A stretch of 9,740 nucleotides of DNA, taken from an uncultured Aquincola sp. (GTDB lineage Bacteria > Pseudomonadota > Gammaproteobacteria > Burkholderiales > Burkholderiaceae). The DNA is taken from contig CAKZXL010000142.1 of NCBI GenBank assembly GCA_937883885.1, positions 1 through 9,740 of the forward strand, read 5' to 3'. The position numbers and the translations under genes were made by a program. Position 1 is the first letter of the stretch; each line of letters begins with the position of its first letter. Positions 1 to 6,874 of this stretch are shown piece by piece. The notes beneath the pieces were generated by a model. The model searched no databases. It worked only from the letters and a program-made list of their open reading frames with translations, and was not told where the DNA came from.

Positions 1-207
1 CATGGTCGCGGCGTGGCACCCGAGAAGCTGGCCGAACTGACCACGCCCTTCTACCGCGGCGACACCGCCCGCACCGCCGCCACCGGCGCCGGCCTGGGCC
101 TGGCCATCGTCGACAAGTCGCTCCAGCGCATGGGCGGCAGCCTGGAGCTGGCCAACGCCGCCGACGGCGGCTTTGTGGCGCATGTGCGGTTGAAGCGGGC
201 ACCGTAG
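1..207 (+). CDS. Sensor histidine kinase, EnvZ-like, C-terminal fragment (cut by window edge)
   Basis: Only the last 68 codons are present, open to the left edge and ending in TAG. They hold the end of a HATPase_c (GHKL) ATP-binding domain. A G1-type box with a GRGV core stands at the start, then an F box (TPFYRGD), then the G2 box GAGLGLAIV, and the usual final strands ending VRLKR. In this family the domain binds ATP and phosphorylates the kinase's own histidine, which passes phosphate to a response regulator. The PF-RGD-AR spacing before the G2 box resembles EnvZ/RisS-type osmosensor kinases of Burkholderiales, but the sensor, membrane segments, HAMP and H box are outside the window. The exact kinase and its partner are therefore not identifiable. 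The gene converges on ispF across an 88-base gap. Confidence 0.85.
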   Translation, partial: HGRGVAPEKLAELTTPFYRGDTARTAATGAGLGLAIVDKSLQRMGGSLELANAADGGFVAHVRLKRAP

Positions 208-218
208 ATGGAGCACCC

Positions 219-280
219 GGTCCCATGGGTACATGGGCCCACCCACCGAGCGGGTTGCCGCGGCCGCCTTCGGAGCGGCC
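219..280. terminator. Hairpin cluster between convergent genes, candidate bidirectional terminator
   Basis: The 88 bases between the kinase stop and the ispF stop contain neighbouring inverted repeats. The first is CCCATG/CATGGG with loop GGTA (222-237), extendable by GG/CC across one mismatch (219-240). A weaker one is ACCC/GGGT (241-255). The strongest is GGCCGCC, a TTCG loop, then G, a bulged A and GCGGCC (262-280), a seven-pair stem closed by the very stable C(UUCG)G tetraloop. No T tract follows on either strand, so these are not textbook intrinsic terminators. The position between two converging genes is the main argument for a termination role. A Rho-dependent end with the hairpins protecting the 3' end is equally possible. 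Confidence 0.45.
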
Positions 281-295
281 CGGCGCTGGCCACGG

Positions 296-793
296 TTAGC
301 GGCCTACGAGCAGCACCACCGCCCGCGCCTCGATCGCGCGGCCCTCGCCCACCGGGCCCATCTTCTCGGCGGTCTTGGCCTTGACGTTGACCCGCTCGAC
401 CGGGATGCCCAGCGACGCGGCCACGCGCTCGCGCATCGCGGGGATGTGCGGCGCCATCTTCGGGGCCTGGGCCACGATGGTGGTGTCCACGTTCACCGGC
501 TCCCAGCCGGCGGCGCGCACGCGGCGCACGGCCTCGACCAGCAGCGCCACCGAATCGGCGCCCTTGAAGGCCGGGTCGGTGTCCGGGAAGTGGCGACCGA
601 TGTCGCCCAGCGCGGCGGCACCGAAGAGCGCGTCGGTGATGGCATGCAGCAGCGCATCGGCATCGGAATGACCCAGCAGCCCATGGCTATGCGGGATGGT
701 CACACCGCCCAGGATCAGCGGCCGGCCGGTGACCAGTTGATGGGTGTCCCAGCCTTCGCCGATGCGCAAGGCGGGGATCGTCGGAGTCGTCAT
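296..793 (-). CDS. ispF: IspF, 2-C-methyl-D-erythritol 2,4-cyclodiphosphate synthase
   Basis: IspF cyclises 4-diphosphocytidyl-2-C-methyl-D-erythritol 2-phosphate to MEcPP with release of CMP, the fifth step of the MEP isoprenoid pathway, as a cytosolic homotrimer. The 165-residue product is close to the usual ~160. The metal ligands are visible as GEGWDTH (Asp16, His18) and His50 in [14 protein letters not shown], each eight residues later than Asp8, His10 and His42 of E. coli. [16 protein letters not shown] and the late [10 protein letters not shown] with Glu143 also match. The ATG at 793 is preferred because AGGA (803-806) lies nine bases upstream; an in-frame TTG at 799 would sit too close to it. 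It is the last gene of a minus-strand cluster, 40 bases after the GyrI-like gene. Its stop faces the kinase gene across the hairpin cluster. Confidence 0.96.
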   Translation of the reverse strand: MTTPTIPALRIGEGWDTHQLVTGRPLILGGVTIPHSHGLLGHSDADALLHAITDALFGAAALGDIGRHFPDTDPAFKGADSVALLVEAVRRVRAAGWEPVNVDTTIVAQAPKMAPHIPAMRERVAASLGIPVERVNVKAKTAEKMGPVGEGRAIEARAVVLLVGR

Positions 794-833
794 GTTCAAG
801 CGTCCTGTGGGTCACGCGGGGCCGCCATTGTGG

Positions 834-1301
834 CTACGCCTCCACACCCACGCACAGCTGGCACTCGAAGCCTTCGCCGGACGACCGGCCGTTCATCGGC
901 GGGTAACGCTCGAAGCACGGCACCTGCGCCAGCTTCAGGCCGCTGCCCGGCAGCCAGTCGCGCAGCAGCCACGTCCAGGCATCGCCGATGCCCATCGGCG
1001 TGCCGCTGAACGGCATCTCGGCATAGCGGCCGGCCAGCAGCGTCAGCAGCATCGCGCCGCCGGTGGGCACAAAGCCCGCCGGCACCTGCACCGCCGCGTC
1101 GTAACGGCATTCGTGCGGGTCGGTGATGCTGGGGTCGTCGTAGCCGATGCCGTAGCAGGGGGCGTCCATCAGCCCGTGCTGGGCCAGCCAGGGCGCCATG
1201 GTGTCGCGCCAGAACCGGCCGACGCCCGGGCCGTAGGGCCCGACGTAGCGCAAGCAGGCCAGGTGCACGGCATCACGGTCGTGCAGGGTGACGGTGGTCA
1301 T
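834..1301 (-). CDS. GyrI-like (AraC effector-binding type) small-molecule-binding domain protein
   Basis: The 155-residue protein is a stand-alone GyrI-like domain. Seen in it are the early RYVGPYG segment, a central YDDPSITDPHECRYDA segment with the Asp-Asp-Pro and Cys-Arg-Tyr-Asp signatures, the internal-repeat segment around AGRYAEMPFSG, a second-half helix with WLLRDWLP, and the late PCFERY with the glutamate usual in the ligand pocket. There is no helix-turn-helix, signal peptide or membrane segment. Family members include the effector half of AraC/Rob-type regulators, E. coli SbmC (GyrI, a gyrase inhibitor) and proteins that bind or hydrolyse small hydrophobic compounds. Which role applies cannot be told from sequence. 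The ATG is supported by AGGAGA (1309-1314) seven bases upstream. It lies 37 bases after map and 40 before ispF, and so is probably co-transcribed with them. Confidence 0.85.
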   Translation of the reverse strand: MTTVTLHDRDAVHLACLRYVGPYGPGVGRFWRDTMAPWLAQHGLMDAPCYGIGYDDPSITDPHECRYDAAVQVPAGFVPTGGAMLLTLLAGRYAEMPFSGTPMGIGDAWTWLLRDWLPGSGLKLAQVPCFERYPPMNGRSSGEGFECQLCVGVEA

Positions 1302-1338
1302 GCCGAGGTCTCCTGGGAAGTGGCGCGACGCGGCTGGC

Positions 1339-2085
1339 TCAGTGCCTCGTCAACACGATGGGCGCGCCGTGGGTGACGATCAGCGTGTGCTCGAACTGGG
1401 CCGAGAGGTTGCCCGGCCCACCCGACAGCGTCCAGCCGTCGCCGGTGTCTTCGGCCATGCGGGCGCGGGTGGAAAGAAACGGCTCGATGGTGATCACCAT
1501 GCCGGCTTGCAGCACCCGCTTTTCGCTGGGGTCGGCAAAGCCGGGGATGAACTCGGGCGCCTCATGCAGCGCGCGGCCCACGCCGTGGCTGCCCAGGTTG
1601 CGCAGGATGCGAAAGCCCGTCTGCCGCGCCACGCGCTCGATGCTGCGGCCGATGGCGGCCACCGGCCGGCCGGCGCGGGCCTGGCCCAGCGCTTCGTCGA
1701 GCGCATGGCGGGCGGCCCAGCACAGCCGCGTTTTCACCGGCGTGGTGGGCGGCACCACGCGGGTGCCGCCGGTGTCGGCGAAGTAGCCGTCCAGCTCGGC
1801 CGACACGTCGATGTTGACCACGTCGCCCTTGCCGATGCGGCGCGCGCCCGGCACGCCGTGGGCGGCCTCTTCGTTGATGCTGATGCAGGTGGCGCCGGGA
1901 AAGCCATAGGTGAGCTGCGGGGCCGACCGCGCGCCCGCGGCCGCCAGCATGCGCTGGCCGATGGCGTCCAGCTCGTCGGTGCGCATGCCGGGCTCCAGCG
2001 CGTCCAGCATCGCATGCAGCACGTCGCTCACCAGCGTGCCGGCGCGGCGCAGGCCGTCGATGTCGGCTTCGGTTTCAATCGTCAT
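1339..2085 (-). CDS. map: Methionine aminopeptidase, type I
   Basis: This cytosolic metalloenzyme removes the initiator methionine from new proteins when the second residue is small. The 248-residue product is slightly shorter than E. coli Map (264) and has the bare type Ia layout, with no N-terminal zinc finger or SH3 extension. All catalytic positions are present: His76 (AAHGVP), Asp93 (VNIDVS), Asp104 (ADTGGT), His167 and His174 (SHGVGRALHEAP), Glu201 (TIEPF) and Glu232 (QFEHTLIVT), a near-constant offset from E. coli His79, Asp97, Asp108, His171, His178, Glu204 and Glu235. The ATG overlaps the ispD stop as ATGA, and GGAGG (2091-2095) lies five bases upstream inside ispD. The gene is not beside rpsB, so it may be a second map copy of the genome; that cannot be settled here. 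Confidence 0.95.
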   Translation of the reverse strand: MTIETEADIDGLRRAGTLVSDVLHAMLDALEPGMRTDELDAIGQRMLAAAGARSAPQLTYGFPGATCISINEEAAHGVPGARRIGKGDVVNIDVSAELDGYFADTGGTRVVPPTTPVKTRLCWAARHALDEALGQARAGRPVAAIGRSIERVARQTGFRILRNLGSHGVGRALHEAPEFIPGFADPSEKRVLQAGMVITIEPFLSTRARMAEDTGDGWTLSGGPGNLSAQFEHTLIVTHGAPIVLTRH

Positions 2086-2095
2086 GCGTTCCTCC
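2082..2095 (-). promoter_or_regulatory. Translational coupling junction of ispD and map (ATGA overlap with internal Shine-Dalgarno)
   Basis: The ispD TGA (2084-2082) and the map ATG (2085-2083) share bases as ATGA. A strong Shine-Dalgarno GGAGG (2095-2091) sits in the last codons of ispD, five bases before the map ATG. Such four-base overlaps commonly let a terminating ribosome restart on the next gene, which would tie Map output to IspD output. The overlap is read directly; coupling itself is inferred. Confidence 0.75.
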
Positions 2096-2810
2096 GTTCA
2101 GTGGTGATCAGGCGTTCGGCCAGCGCGAAATCGCCGGGCCAGGTGACCTTGAAGTTGGCGGCATCACCCACCACCAGGCGCGGCTGCAGGCCCAGCGCCT
2201 CGATGGCGCCGGCTTCGTCGGTGGGTGCGTCGCCGATGGCGGCCAGCGCGCGCTGCAACAGGCCCAGGCGGAACATCTGCGGCGTTTGCGCGGCCCACTT
2301 GGCGCTGCGGTCGATGGTGGCGGCCACGCGGCCTTGCGCATCGGCCTGCTTCAGCGTGTCGGCCACCGGCAGGGCCAGCAGGCCGCCCACCTCGTCGGGC
2401 AGGCAGGCGTCGATCAGGCGGTCGATCCAGGCCGGATGCACCAGGCAGCGGGCGGCGTCGTGCACCAGCACCCAGTCGTCGGGCTGCGCGCCGCGCGCCG
2501 CCAGCACCTGCAGGCCGTTGGCCACGGTGGCCGCGCGGCTGCTGCCGCCGCAGCGGGCCAGCCATTGGGTGGCCTCCTGCGATCCATAGCCGGGCACCGC
2601 GGCTTCAAAGGCCGCATCGTCTGTCGACAGCACCACCAGCGTGGCCGCCAGCCGTGGCACGGCGGCCAGCGCGGCCAGCGTGTGGGCCACCATGGCATGG
2701 CCCGCCAACGGCACGTACTGCTTGGGCCCGTCGGCCCCCGAGCGTGCGCCGATGCCGGCGCAAGGAACAAGGGCGTAGCAGCGGGGCATCCGCTCGGCGG
2801 GCTGGGTCAT
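2082..2810 (-). CDS. ispD: IspD, 2-C-methyl-D-erythritol 4-phosphate cytidylyltransferase
   Basis: IspD joins CTP and MEP to give 4-diphosphocytidyl-2-C-methyl-D-erythritol, the third step of the MEP pathway. From the ATG at 2810 it has 242 residues, close to the family's ~230-240. The nucleotide-binding N-terminus reads [19 protein letters not shown], with Arg23 and Lys30 matching E. coli Arg20 and Lys27. Then come [20 protein letters not shown] (Asp118, Arg121), [16 protein letters not shown] and NFKVTWPGD with Lys221. The reading frame stays open upstream to 3038, but that part runs antisense into mfd and has no homology, so it is excluded. No clear Shine-Dalgarno precedes 2810; an ATG at 2789 (MPRCYALVP) is the alternative. 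It is the first gene of the minus-strand cluster and divergent from mfd. Confidence 0.95.
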   Translation of the reverse strand: MTQPAERMPRCYALVPCAGIGARSGADGPKQYVPLAGHAMVAHTLAALAAVPRLAATLVVLSTDDAAFEAAVPGYGSQEATQWLARCGGSSRAATVANGLQVLAARGAQPDDWVLVHDAARCLVHPAWIDRLIDACLPDEVGGLLALPVADTLKQADAQGRVAATIDRSAKWAAQTPQMFRLGLLQRALAAIGDAPTDEAGAIEALGLQPRLVVGDAANFKVTWPGDFALAERLITTERRNA

Positions 2811-2832
2811 CGGCCGGATTCTAGAATTCGCA
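2811..2832. promoter_or_regulatory. Divergent ispD/mfd intergenic promoter candidate with palindromic -10-like core
   Basis: Only 22 bases separate the two start codons. They contain the perfect palindrome ATTCTAGAAT (2818-2827), an AT-rich island in GC-rich surroundings. It offers TAGAAT, a five-of-six match to TATAAT, on both strands. On the + strand this lies five bases before the mfd ATG, on the minus strand seven bases before the ispD ATG. Transcripts would therefore start at or next to each start codon, and neither gene has a Shine-Dalgarno. No good -35 hexamer is visible at 16-18 bases on either side. The alternatives are promoters further upstream, inside the opposite gene. Confidence 0.4.
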
Positions 2833-5800
2833 ATGGCTTCGCCGTCCGTTCCCCTGCCTTCCATCGCGCCCGGCAAGCGCTTCACCCTTCCCCGCCCCCC
2901 CGGTTCCGCCGATGCGCTGCTGCTGGCACGCCTGGCCCAGGCCCGTGCCGCCGAAGGCCGGTTGCTGGCCATCGTCACGGCCGAGCCGTCGGACACCCAG
3001 CGGCTGGCCGATGAGCTGCCCTTCTTTGCGCCCGGCATCCGCGTGGCCGTGTTCCCCGACTGGGAAACACTGCCCTACGACACCTTCAGCCCTCACCAGG
3101 ACCTGATCTCGGAGCGGCTGGCCACGCTGTGGCGGCTGTGGAGCCACACGCAGACCGGTAACCAGGCCACCGAGCGCGACGTGGACGTGGTGCTGCTGCC
3201 CGCCACCACCGCCCTCACCCGGCTGGCGCCGCCCAGCTTTCTGGCGGGCACCACCTTCCACTTCAAGCAGAAGACGCGGCTGGACGAAGCGCGCCTCAAA
3301 TCGCAGCTGACGCTGGCCGGCTACCAGCATGTGAGCCAGGTGGTGTCGCCGGGTGAATACGCGGTGCGCGGCGGGCTGATCGACCTGTTTCCGATGGGCT
3401 CGCCGGTGCCTTACCGCGTCGACCTGTTCGACGACGAGGTGGACTCGATCCGCACCTTCGACCCCGACTCGCAGCGCAGCCTGTACCCGGTGCCCGAGGT
3501 GCGGCTGCTGCCCGGCCGCGAGTTTCCGATGGACGAGGCCGCCCGCACCGCCTTCCGCGCCCGCTGGCGCGAGAAGCTGGACGGCGACCCCACCAAGTCG
3601 CGCATCTACAAGGACATCGCGGCCGGCATCGCCACTGCCGGCATCGAGTACTACCTGCCGCTGTTCTTCGACGAGACGGCGACGATGTTCGACTACTTCG
3701 GCGAGCAGGCGGCGGTGGTGCTGCACGGCACGGTGGACGAATCCATCGCCCGCTTCTGGACCGACACCCGCGACCGCCACCGCTTCCTGCAGCACGACCC
3801 CGAGCGGCCCATCCTGCCGCCCGAGCAGCTGTTCCTGAAACCCGAAGACTTCTTCGGCCTCACCCATGCGCATGCCACGCTGTCGCTGCGCGGCGTGGAG
3901 CCTTCGGACTGGGCACGCCCGCTGCCCGACGTGAGCGTGGACCGCGGCGCCACCGAACCGCTGGCCGGCCTGGAAGCGCACCTGAAGAACACGCCGGCCC
4001 GTGTGCTGCTGGTGGCCGAAAGCGACGGCCGCCGCGAAAGCCTGCTGGAGCTGCTGCGCGACCACCGCATCGACGTGCCCAGCGTGGCCAGCCTGGCCGA
4101 GTTCGAGGCTGGCGACGAGAAGGTGGCCATTGCCGCCGCGCCGCTGGCCCAGGGCTTTCACTGGCATACGCCCGACACCTCGATCCAGTTCCTGACCGAG
4201 ACCGAACTCTTCTCCACCGCGCCCAGCTCACGCCGGCGGCGCAAGCAGGAACAGGTCAGCAACGTCGATGCGCTGATCAAGGACCTGTCGGAGCTGAAGG
4301 TGGGCGACCCGGTGGTGCATGTGAACCACGGCATCGGCCGCTATGTGGGCCTGCTCAACATCGACCTGGGCGATGGGGCCAGCGAGTTCCTGCACCTGGA
4401 ATACGCCGACAAGGCCACGCTGTACGTGCCGGTGGCGCAGCTGCACCTGATCAGCCGCTACACCGGCGTCAGCGCCGATGAAGCGCCGCTGCACAAGCTG
4501 GGCTCGCCGCAATGGGACAAGGCCAAGCGCAAGGCGGCCGAGCAGGTGCGCGACACCGCGGCCGAACTGCTGAACCTGTATGCCCGCCGCGCCGCGCGCG
4601 AGGGTTATGCCTTCCGCTTCTCGCCGCACGACTACGAGGCCTTTGCGGCCAGCTTCGGCTTCGAGGAAACGCCCGACCAGCGCGCCGCCATCCATGCGGT
4701 GATCCAGGACATGGTGAGCCCGCGGCCGATGGACCGGCTGGTGTGCGGCGACGTGGGCTTCGGCAAGACCGAGGTGGCGCTGCGCGCGGCCTTCGTGGCG
4801 GTGCTGGGCGGCAAGCAGGTGGCGCTGCTGGCGCCCACCACGCTGCTGGCCGAGCAGCACTTCCAGAACATCGCCGACCGCTTCGGCAAGTGGCCGGTGA
4901 AGGTGGCCGAGTTGTCGCGCTTTCGCTCGACCAAGGAGATCAATGCCGCGCTGGAAGGCATCGAGGCCGGCACCATCGACATCGTGGTGGGCACCCACAA
5001 GCTGCTGAGCCAGAGCGTCAAGTTCAAGCGGCTGGGGCTGCTGATCATCGACGAGGAACACCGCTTCGGCGTGCGCCACAAGGAAGCCATCAAGGCCATG
5101 CGGGCCGAGGTGGACGTGCTCACCCTCACCGCCACGCCCATTCCGCGCACGCTGGGCATGGCGCTGGAAGGCCTGCGCGACCTCAGCGTCATCGCCACCG
5201 CGCCGCAGCGCCGGCTGGCCATCAAGACCTTCGTGCGGTCCGAGACCAGCGGCGTCATCCGCGAAGCGGTGCTGCGTGAACTCAAGCGTGGCGGCCAGGT
5301 GTACTTCCTGCACAACGAGGTGGACACCATCGAGAACCGGCGCCAGAAGCTCGAAGAGCTGCTGCCCGAAGCGCGCATCGGCATCGCCCACGGCCAGATG
5401 CCCGAGCGTGAGCTGGAACGGGTGATGCGCGACTTCGTGGCCCAGCGCTTCAACGTGCTGCTGTGCTCCACCATCATCGAGACCGGCATCGACGTGCCCT
5501 CGGCCAACACCATCATCATGAGTCGGGCCGACAAGTTCGGCCTGGCCCAGCTGCACCAGCTGCGCGGCCGCGTGGGCCGCAGCCACCACCAGGCTTATGC
5601 CTACCTGCTGGTGCCCGACATCGAGACGCTGACCAAGCAGGCCGCGCAGCGGCTGGAAGCGATCCAGCAGATGGAAGAGCTGGGCTCGGGCTTTTACCTG
5701 GCGATGCACGACCTGGAGATCCGCGGCGCCGGCGAGGTGCTGGGCGACAACCAGAGCGGCAACATGATGGAGGTGGGCTTCCAGCTCTACAACGACATGC

Positions 5801-6321
5801 TGAGCGAGGCGGTGCGCTCGCTCAAGAGCGGCAAGGAGCCCGACCTGCTGAGCCCGCTGGGCGGCGTGTTCGGCGCGGCCACCGAGATCAACCTGCATGC
5901 GCCCGCGCTGCTGCCCGACAGCTACTGCGGCGACGTGCACACGCGGCTGAACCTGTACAAGCGCCTGGCCACCGCCAGCACGCCGGCGCAGATCGACACA
6001 CTGCTGGAAGAGATCACCGACCGCTTCGGCAAGCTGCCGCCGCAGGGTCAGACGCTGTTCGACACCCACCGCCTGCGGGTGCTGGCCAAGCCTTATGGCG
6101 TGAGCAAGATCGACGCGGCGCCGCGCCTGATGGTGCTGAGCTTCCGCCCCAACCCGCCGGTGGACGCGATGAAGATCATCGAGCTGGTGCAGAAGAACCG
6201 CCACATCAAGCTGGCCGGCAACGACAAGCTGCGCATCGAACGCGACATGCCCGAGGTCAAGGACCGGGTGCAGCTGATCCGCGACGTGCTGCGGTCGTTG
6301 GGGCAGCCGAAGGAAGGCTGA
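2833..6321 (+). CDS. mfd: Mfd, transcription-repair coupling factor
   Basis: Mfd binds RNA polymerase stalled at DNA damage, pushes it off using an ATP-driven translocase and recruits UvrA. The 1162 residues match the family (E. coli 1148). The order is a UvrB-like N-terminal module (about 20-350, beginning [18 protein letters not shown]), a linker domain, the RNA-polymerase-interacting domain (about 485-560, starting [17 protein letters not shown] at 491), then the RecG-type translocase. Its motifs are Walker A GDVGFGKT (639-646, Lys645), DEEH (740-743), [10 protein letters not shown] (764-773), [13 protein letters not shown] and QLRGRVGRS (909-917), followed by the TRG region. A C-terminal regulatory domain (about 1010-1160) closes the protein. 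All key residues are intact. The ATG at 2833 fits the family's N-terminus, although no Shine-Dalgarno precedes it. Its stop lies nine bases from that of the convergent Rid gene. Confidence 0.98.
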   Translation: MASPSVPLPSIAPGKRFTLPRPPGSADALLLARLAQARAAEGRLLAIVTAEPSDTQRLADELPFFAPGIRVAVFPDWETLPYDTFSPHQDLISERLATLWRLWSHTQTGNQATERDVDVVLLPATTALTRLAPPSFLAGTTFHFKQKTRLDEARLKSQLTLAGYQHVSQVVSPGEYAVRGGLIDLFPMGSPVPYRVDLFDDEVDSIRTFDPDSQRSLYPVPEVRLLPGREFPMDEAARTAFRARWREKLDGDPTKSRIYKDIAAGIATAGIEYYLPLFFDETATMFDYFGEQAAVVLHGTVDESIARFWTDTRDRHRFLQHDPERPILPPEQLFLKPEDFFGLTHAHATLSLRGVEPSDWARPLPDVSVDRGATEPLAGLEAHLKNTPARVLLVAESDGRRESLLELLRDHRIDVPSVASLAEFEAGDEKVAIAAAPLAQGFHWHTPDTSIQFLTETELFSTAPSSRRRRKQEQVSNVDALIKDLSELKVGDPVVHVNHGIGRYVGLLNIDLGDGASEFLHLEYADKATLYVPVAQLHLISRYTGVSADEAPLHKLGSPQWDKAKRKAAEQVRDTAAELLNLYARRAAREGYAFRFSPHDYEAFAASFGFEETPDQRAAIHAVIQDMVSPRPMDRLVCGDVGFGKTEVALRAAFVAVLGGKQVALLAPTTLLAEQHFQNIADRFGKWPVKVAELSRFRSTKEINAALEGIEAGTIDIVVGTHKLLSQSVKFKRLGLLIIDEEHRFGVRHKEAIKAMRAEVDVLTLTATPIPRTLGMALEGLRDLSVIATAPQRRLAIKTFVRSETSGVIREAVLRELKRGGQVYFLHNEVDTIENRRQKLEELLPEARIGIAHGQMPERELERVMRDFVAQRFNVLLCSTIIETGIDVPSANTIIMSRADKFGLAQLHQLRGRVGRSHHQAYAYLLVPDIETLTKQAAQRLEAIQQMEELGSGFYLAMHDLEIRGAGEVLGDNQSGNMMEVGFQLYNDMLSEAVRSLKSGKEPDLLSPLGGVFGAATEINLHAPALLPDSYCGDVHTRLNLYKRLATASTPAQIDTLLEEITDRFGKLPPQGQTLFDTHRLRVLAKPYGVSKIDAAPRLMVLSFRPNPPVDAMKIIELVQKNRHIKLAGNDKLRIERDMPEVKDRVQLIRDVLRSLGQPKEG

Positions 6322-6330
6322 CCGTCGACG

Positions 6331-6711
6331 TCAGGCGGGTCCCAGGTAGGCGTAAGCCACGATCTCGATCTTCATGCCCGGCACCACCAGCCCGTTGACG
6401 CCCATGCTGGAACGGTTAGGGTACGGCGCCTCGAAGAACTCGCGGTATACCGCGTCGATGGCCTTCATGTCCTGCACGTCGGTCATGTAGATCAGCACCT
6501 GCGTCACGTCGGCCAGCGTGCCGCCGGCCGCCTGCACCGCCTGGCGCAGGTTGCTGAAGGTCAGGCGCGCCTGGTCCTCGATGGGGCCGGTGTCGATGCT
6601 GCCGTCGGGCCGCGCCGGGCCGTGGGCGGTGAACAGCAGGCCTTGCGCCTGGGTGGCCCAGGAAAACGGCTGCGCCAGGGCCGGCAGGCCCACATCTATC
6701 ACTTTCTTCAT
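6331..6711 (-). CDS. Rid family protein (RidA/YjgF/UK114-like), probable imine/enamine deaminase
   Basis: Rid proteins are small cytosolic homotrimers; members with the active-site arginine hydrolyse reactive enamine/imine intermediates such as 2-aminoacrylate. The 126-residue product is family-sized. It shows the FTAHGPARPDGSIDTG turn, the QARLTFSNLRQAVQAAGGTL helix, VTQVLIYMTDV, and the end PYPNRSSMGVNGLVVPGMKIEIVAYA. Arg100 and Glu115 match Arg105 and Glu120 of E. coli RidA. The first loop has AHG where classical RidA has SGQ, so it may belong to another Rid subfamily, and the substrate is unknown. The ATG at 6711 is chosen over an in-frame GTG at 6741 because AAGG (6722-6719) lies seven bases upstream and the protein's conserved part begins there. 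A 13-base palindrome just upstream may control it. Confidence 0.92.
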   Translation of the reverse strand: MKKVIDVGLPALAQPFSWATQAQGLLFTAHGPARPDGSIDTGPIEDQARLTFSNLRQAVQAAGGTLADVTQVLIYMTDVQDMKAIDAVYREFFEAPYPNRSSMGVNGLVVPGMKIEIVAYAYLGPA

Positions 6712-6730
6712 CTTGAAGCCTTGGTTTCTA

Positions 6731-6743
6731 AGGTGTGACACCT
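6731..6743. promoter_or_regulatory. Perfect palindrome AGGTGTGACACCT, candidate operator
   Basis: Six-base arms AGGTGT/ACACCT flank a single central G, and the flanks stay partly symmetric (T two bases out on the left, A two bases out on the right). It lies 19 bases upstream of the Rid gene ATG, about where its promoter or transcription start should be. An imperfect related half-site, AGGTCGGTGTGA on the minus strand (6768-6779), lies about 35 bases away. The form is that of a site for a dimeric regulator of GntR, MarR or Lrp type, but I cannot name one. It could act on the Rid gene, on the chemoreceptor gene, or both. Confidence 0.45.
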
Positions 6744-6783
6744 AATCACGCACCGCAGGCCATCATTTCACACCGACCTGCCT

Positions 6784-6810
6784 TCAGCGATTTTTGGCGG
6801 CGTCCGATAT
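6784..6810 (+). promoter_or_regulatory. Weak candidate sigma-28 (FliA) promoter for the chemoreceptor gene
   Basis: TCCGATAT (6803-6810) matches six of eight bases of the FliA -10 element GCCGATAA. At the normal 15-base spacing the -35 position (6784-6787) reads TCAG, a poor match to TAAA. Chemoreceptor genes are often transcribed by this sigma factor, which is the reason to note it. If used, transcription would begin near 6816, which rules out the ATG at 6809 and fits a start at 6860-6875. Confidence 0.22.
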
Positions 6811-6874
6811 GACATCACAAGCCGGCTGCCACCGTGGAGGTGCGTGGGCCGCGGCTGAGATGGAGACGATGGAC

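Noticed and set aside
1288..2589. Plus-strand open frame of 433 codons opposite map and ispD
   Set aside because: Map and IspD carry complete catalytic motifs on the other strand; this translation is Ala/Gly/Arg/His-rich and has no family features.
2820..2830. Overlapping XbaI and EcoRI sites (TCTAGA, GAATTC) as a sign of vector or cloning sequence
   Set aside because: Both neighbours are native genes in their usual divergent order and no vector sequence is present. The sites follow from the -10-like palindrome.
2811..3038. N-terminal extension of ispD up to 3038
   Set aside because: The extra 76 codons run antisense through the start of mfd, show no homology, and the IspD fold begins right after 2810.
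2821..4167. Long minus-strand open frame of 448 codons opposite the first part of mfd
   Set aside because: Low-complexity His/Gln/Arg/Gly-rich translation typical of the antisense of a GC-rich gene, lying fully over well-conserved Mfd codons. It has no recognisable domain.
4228..6204. Minus-strand open frame of 658 codons opposite the rest of mfd
   Set aside because: Same reason: a codon-bias shadow of Mfd with a His/Gln/Ala-rich composition and no motif.
6322..6330. CGTCGACG palindrome between mfd and the Rid gene
   Set aside because: An eight-base palindrome in GC-rich DNA is expected by chance and is too short to act as a terminator.
6794..6874. Chemoreceptor start at TTG 6794 or ATG 6809
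   Set aside because: Neither has a good Shine-Dalgarno, and the added residues do not look like a signal peptide or known domain.
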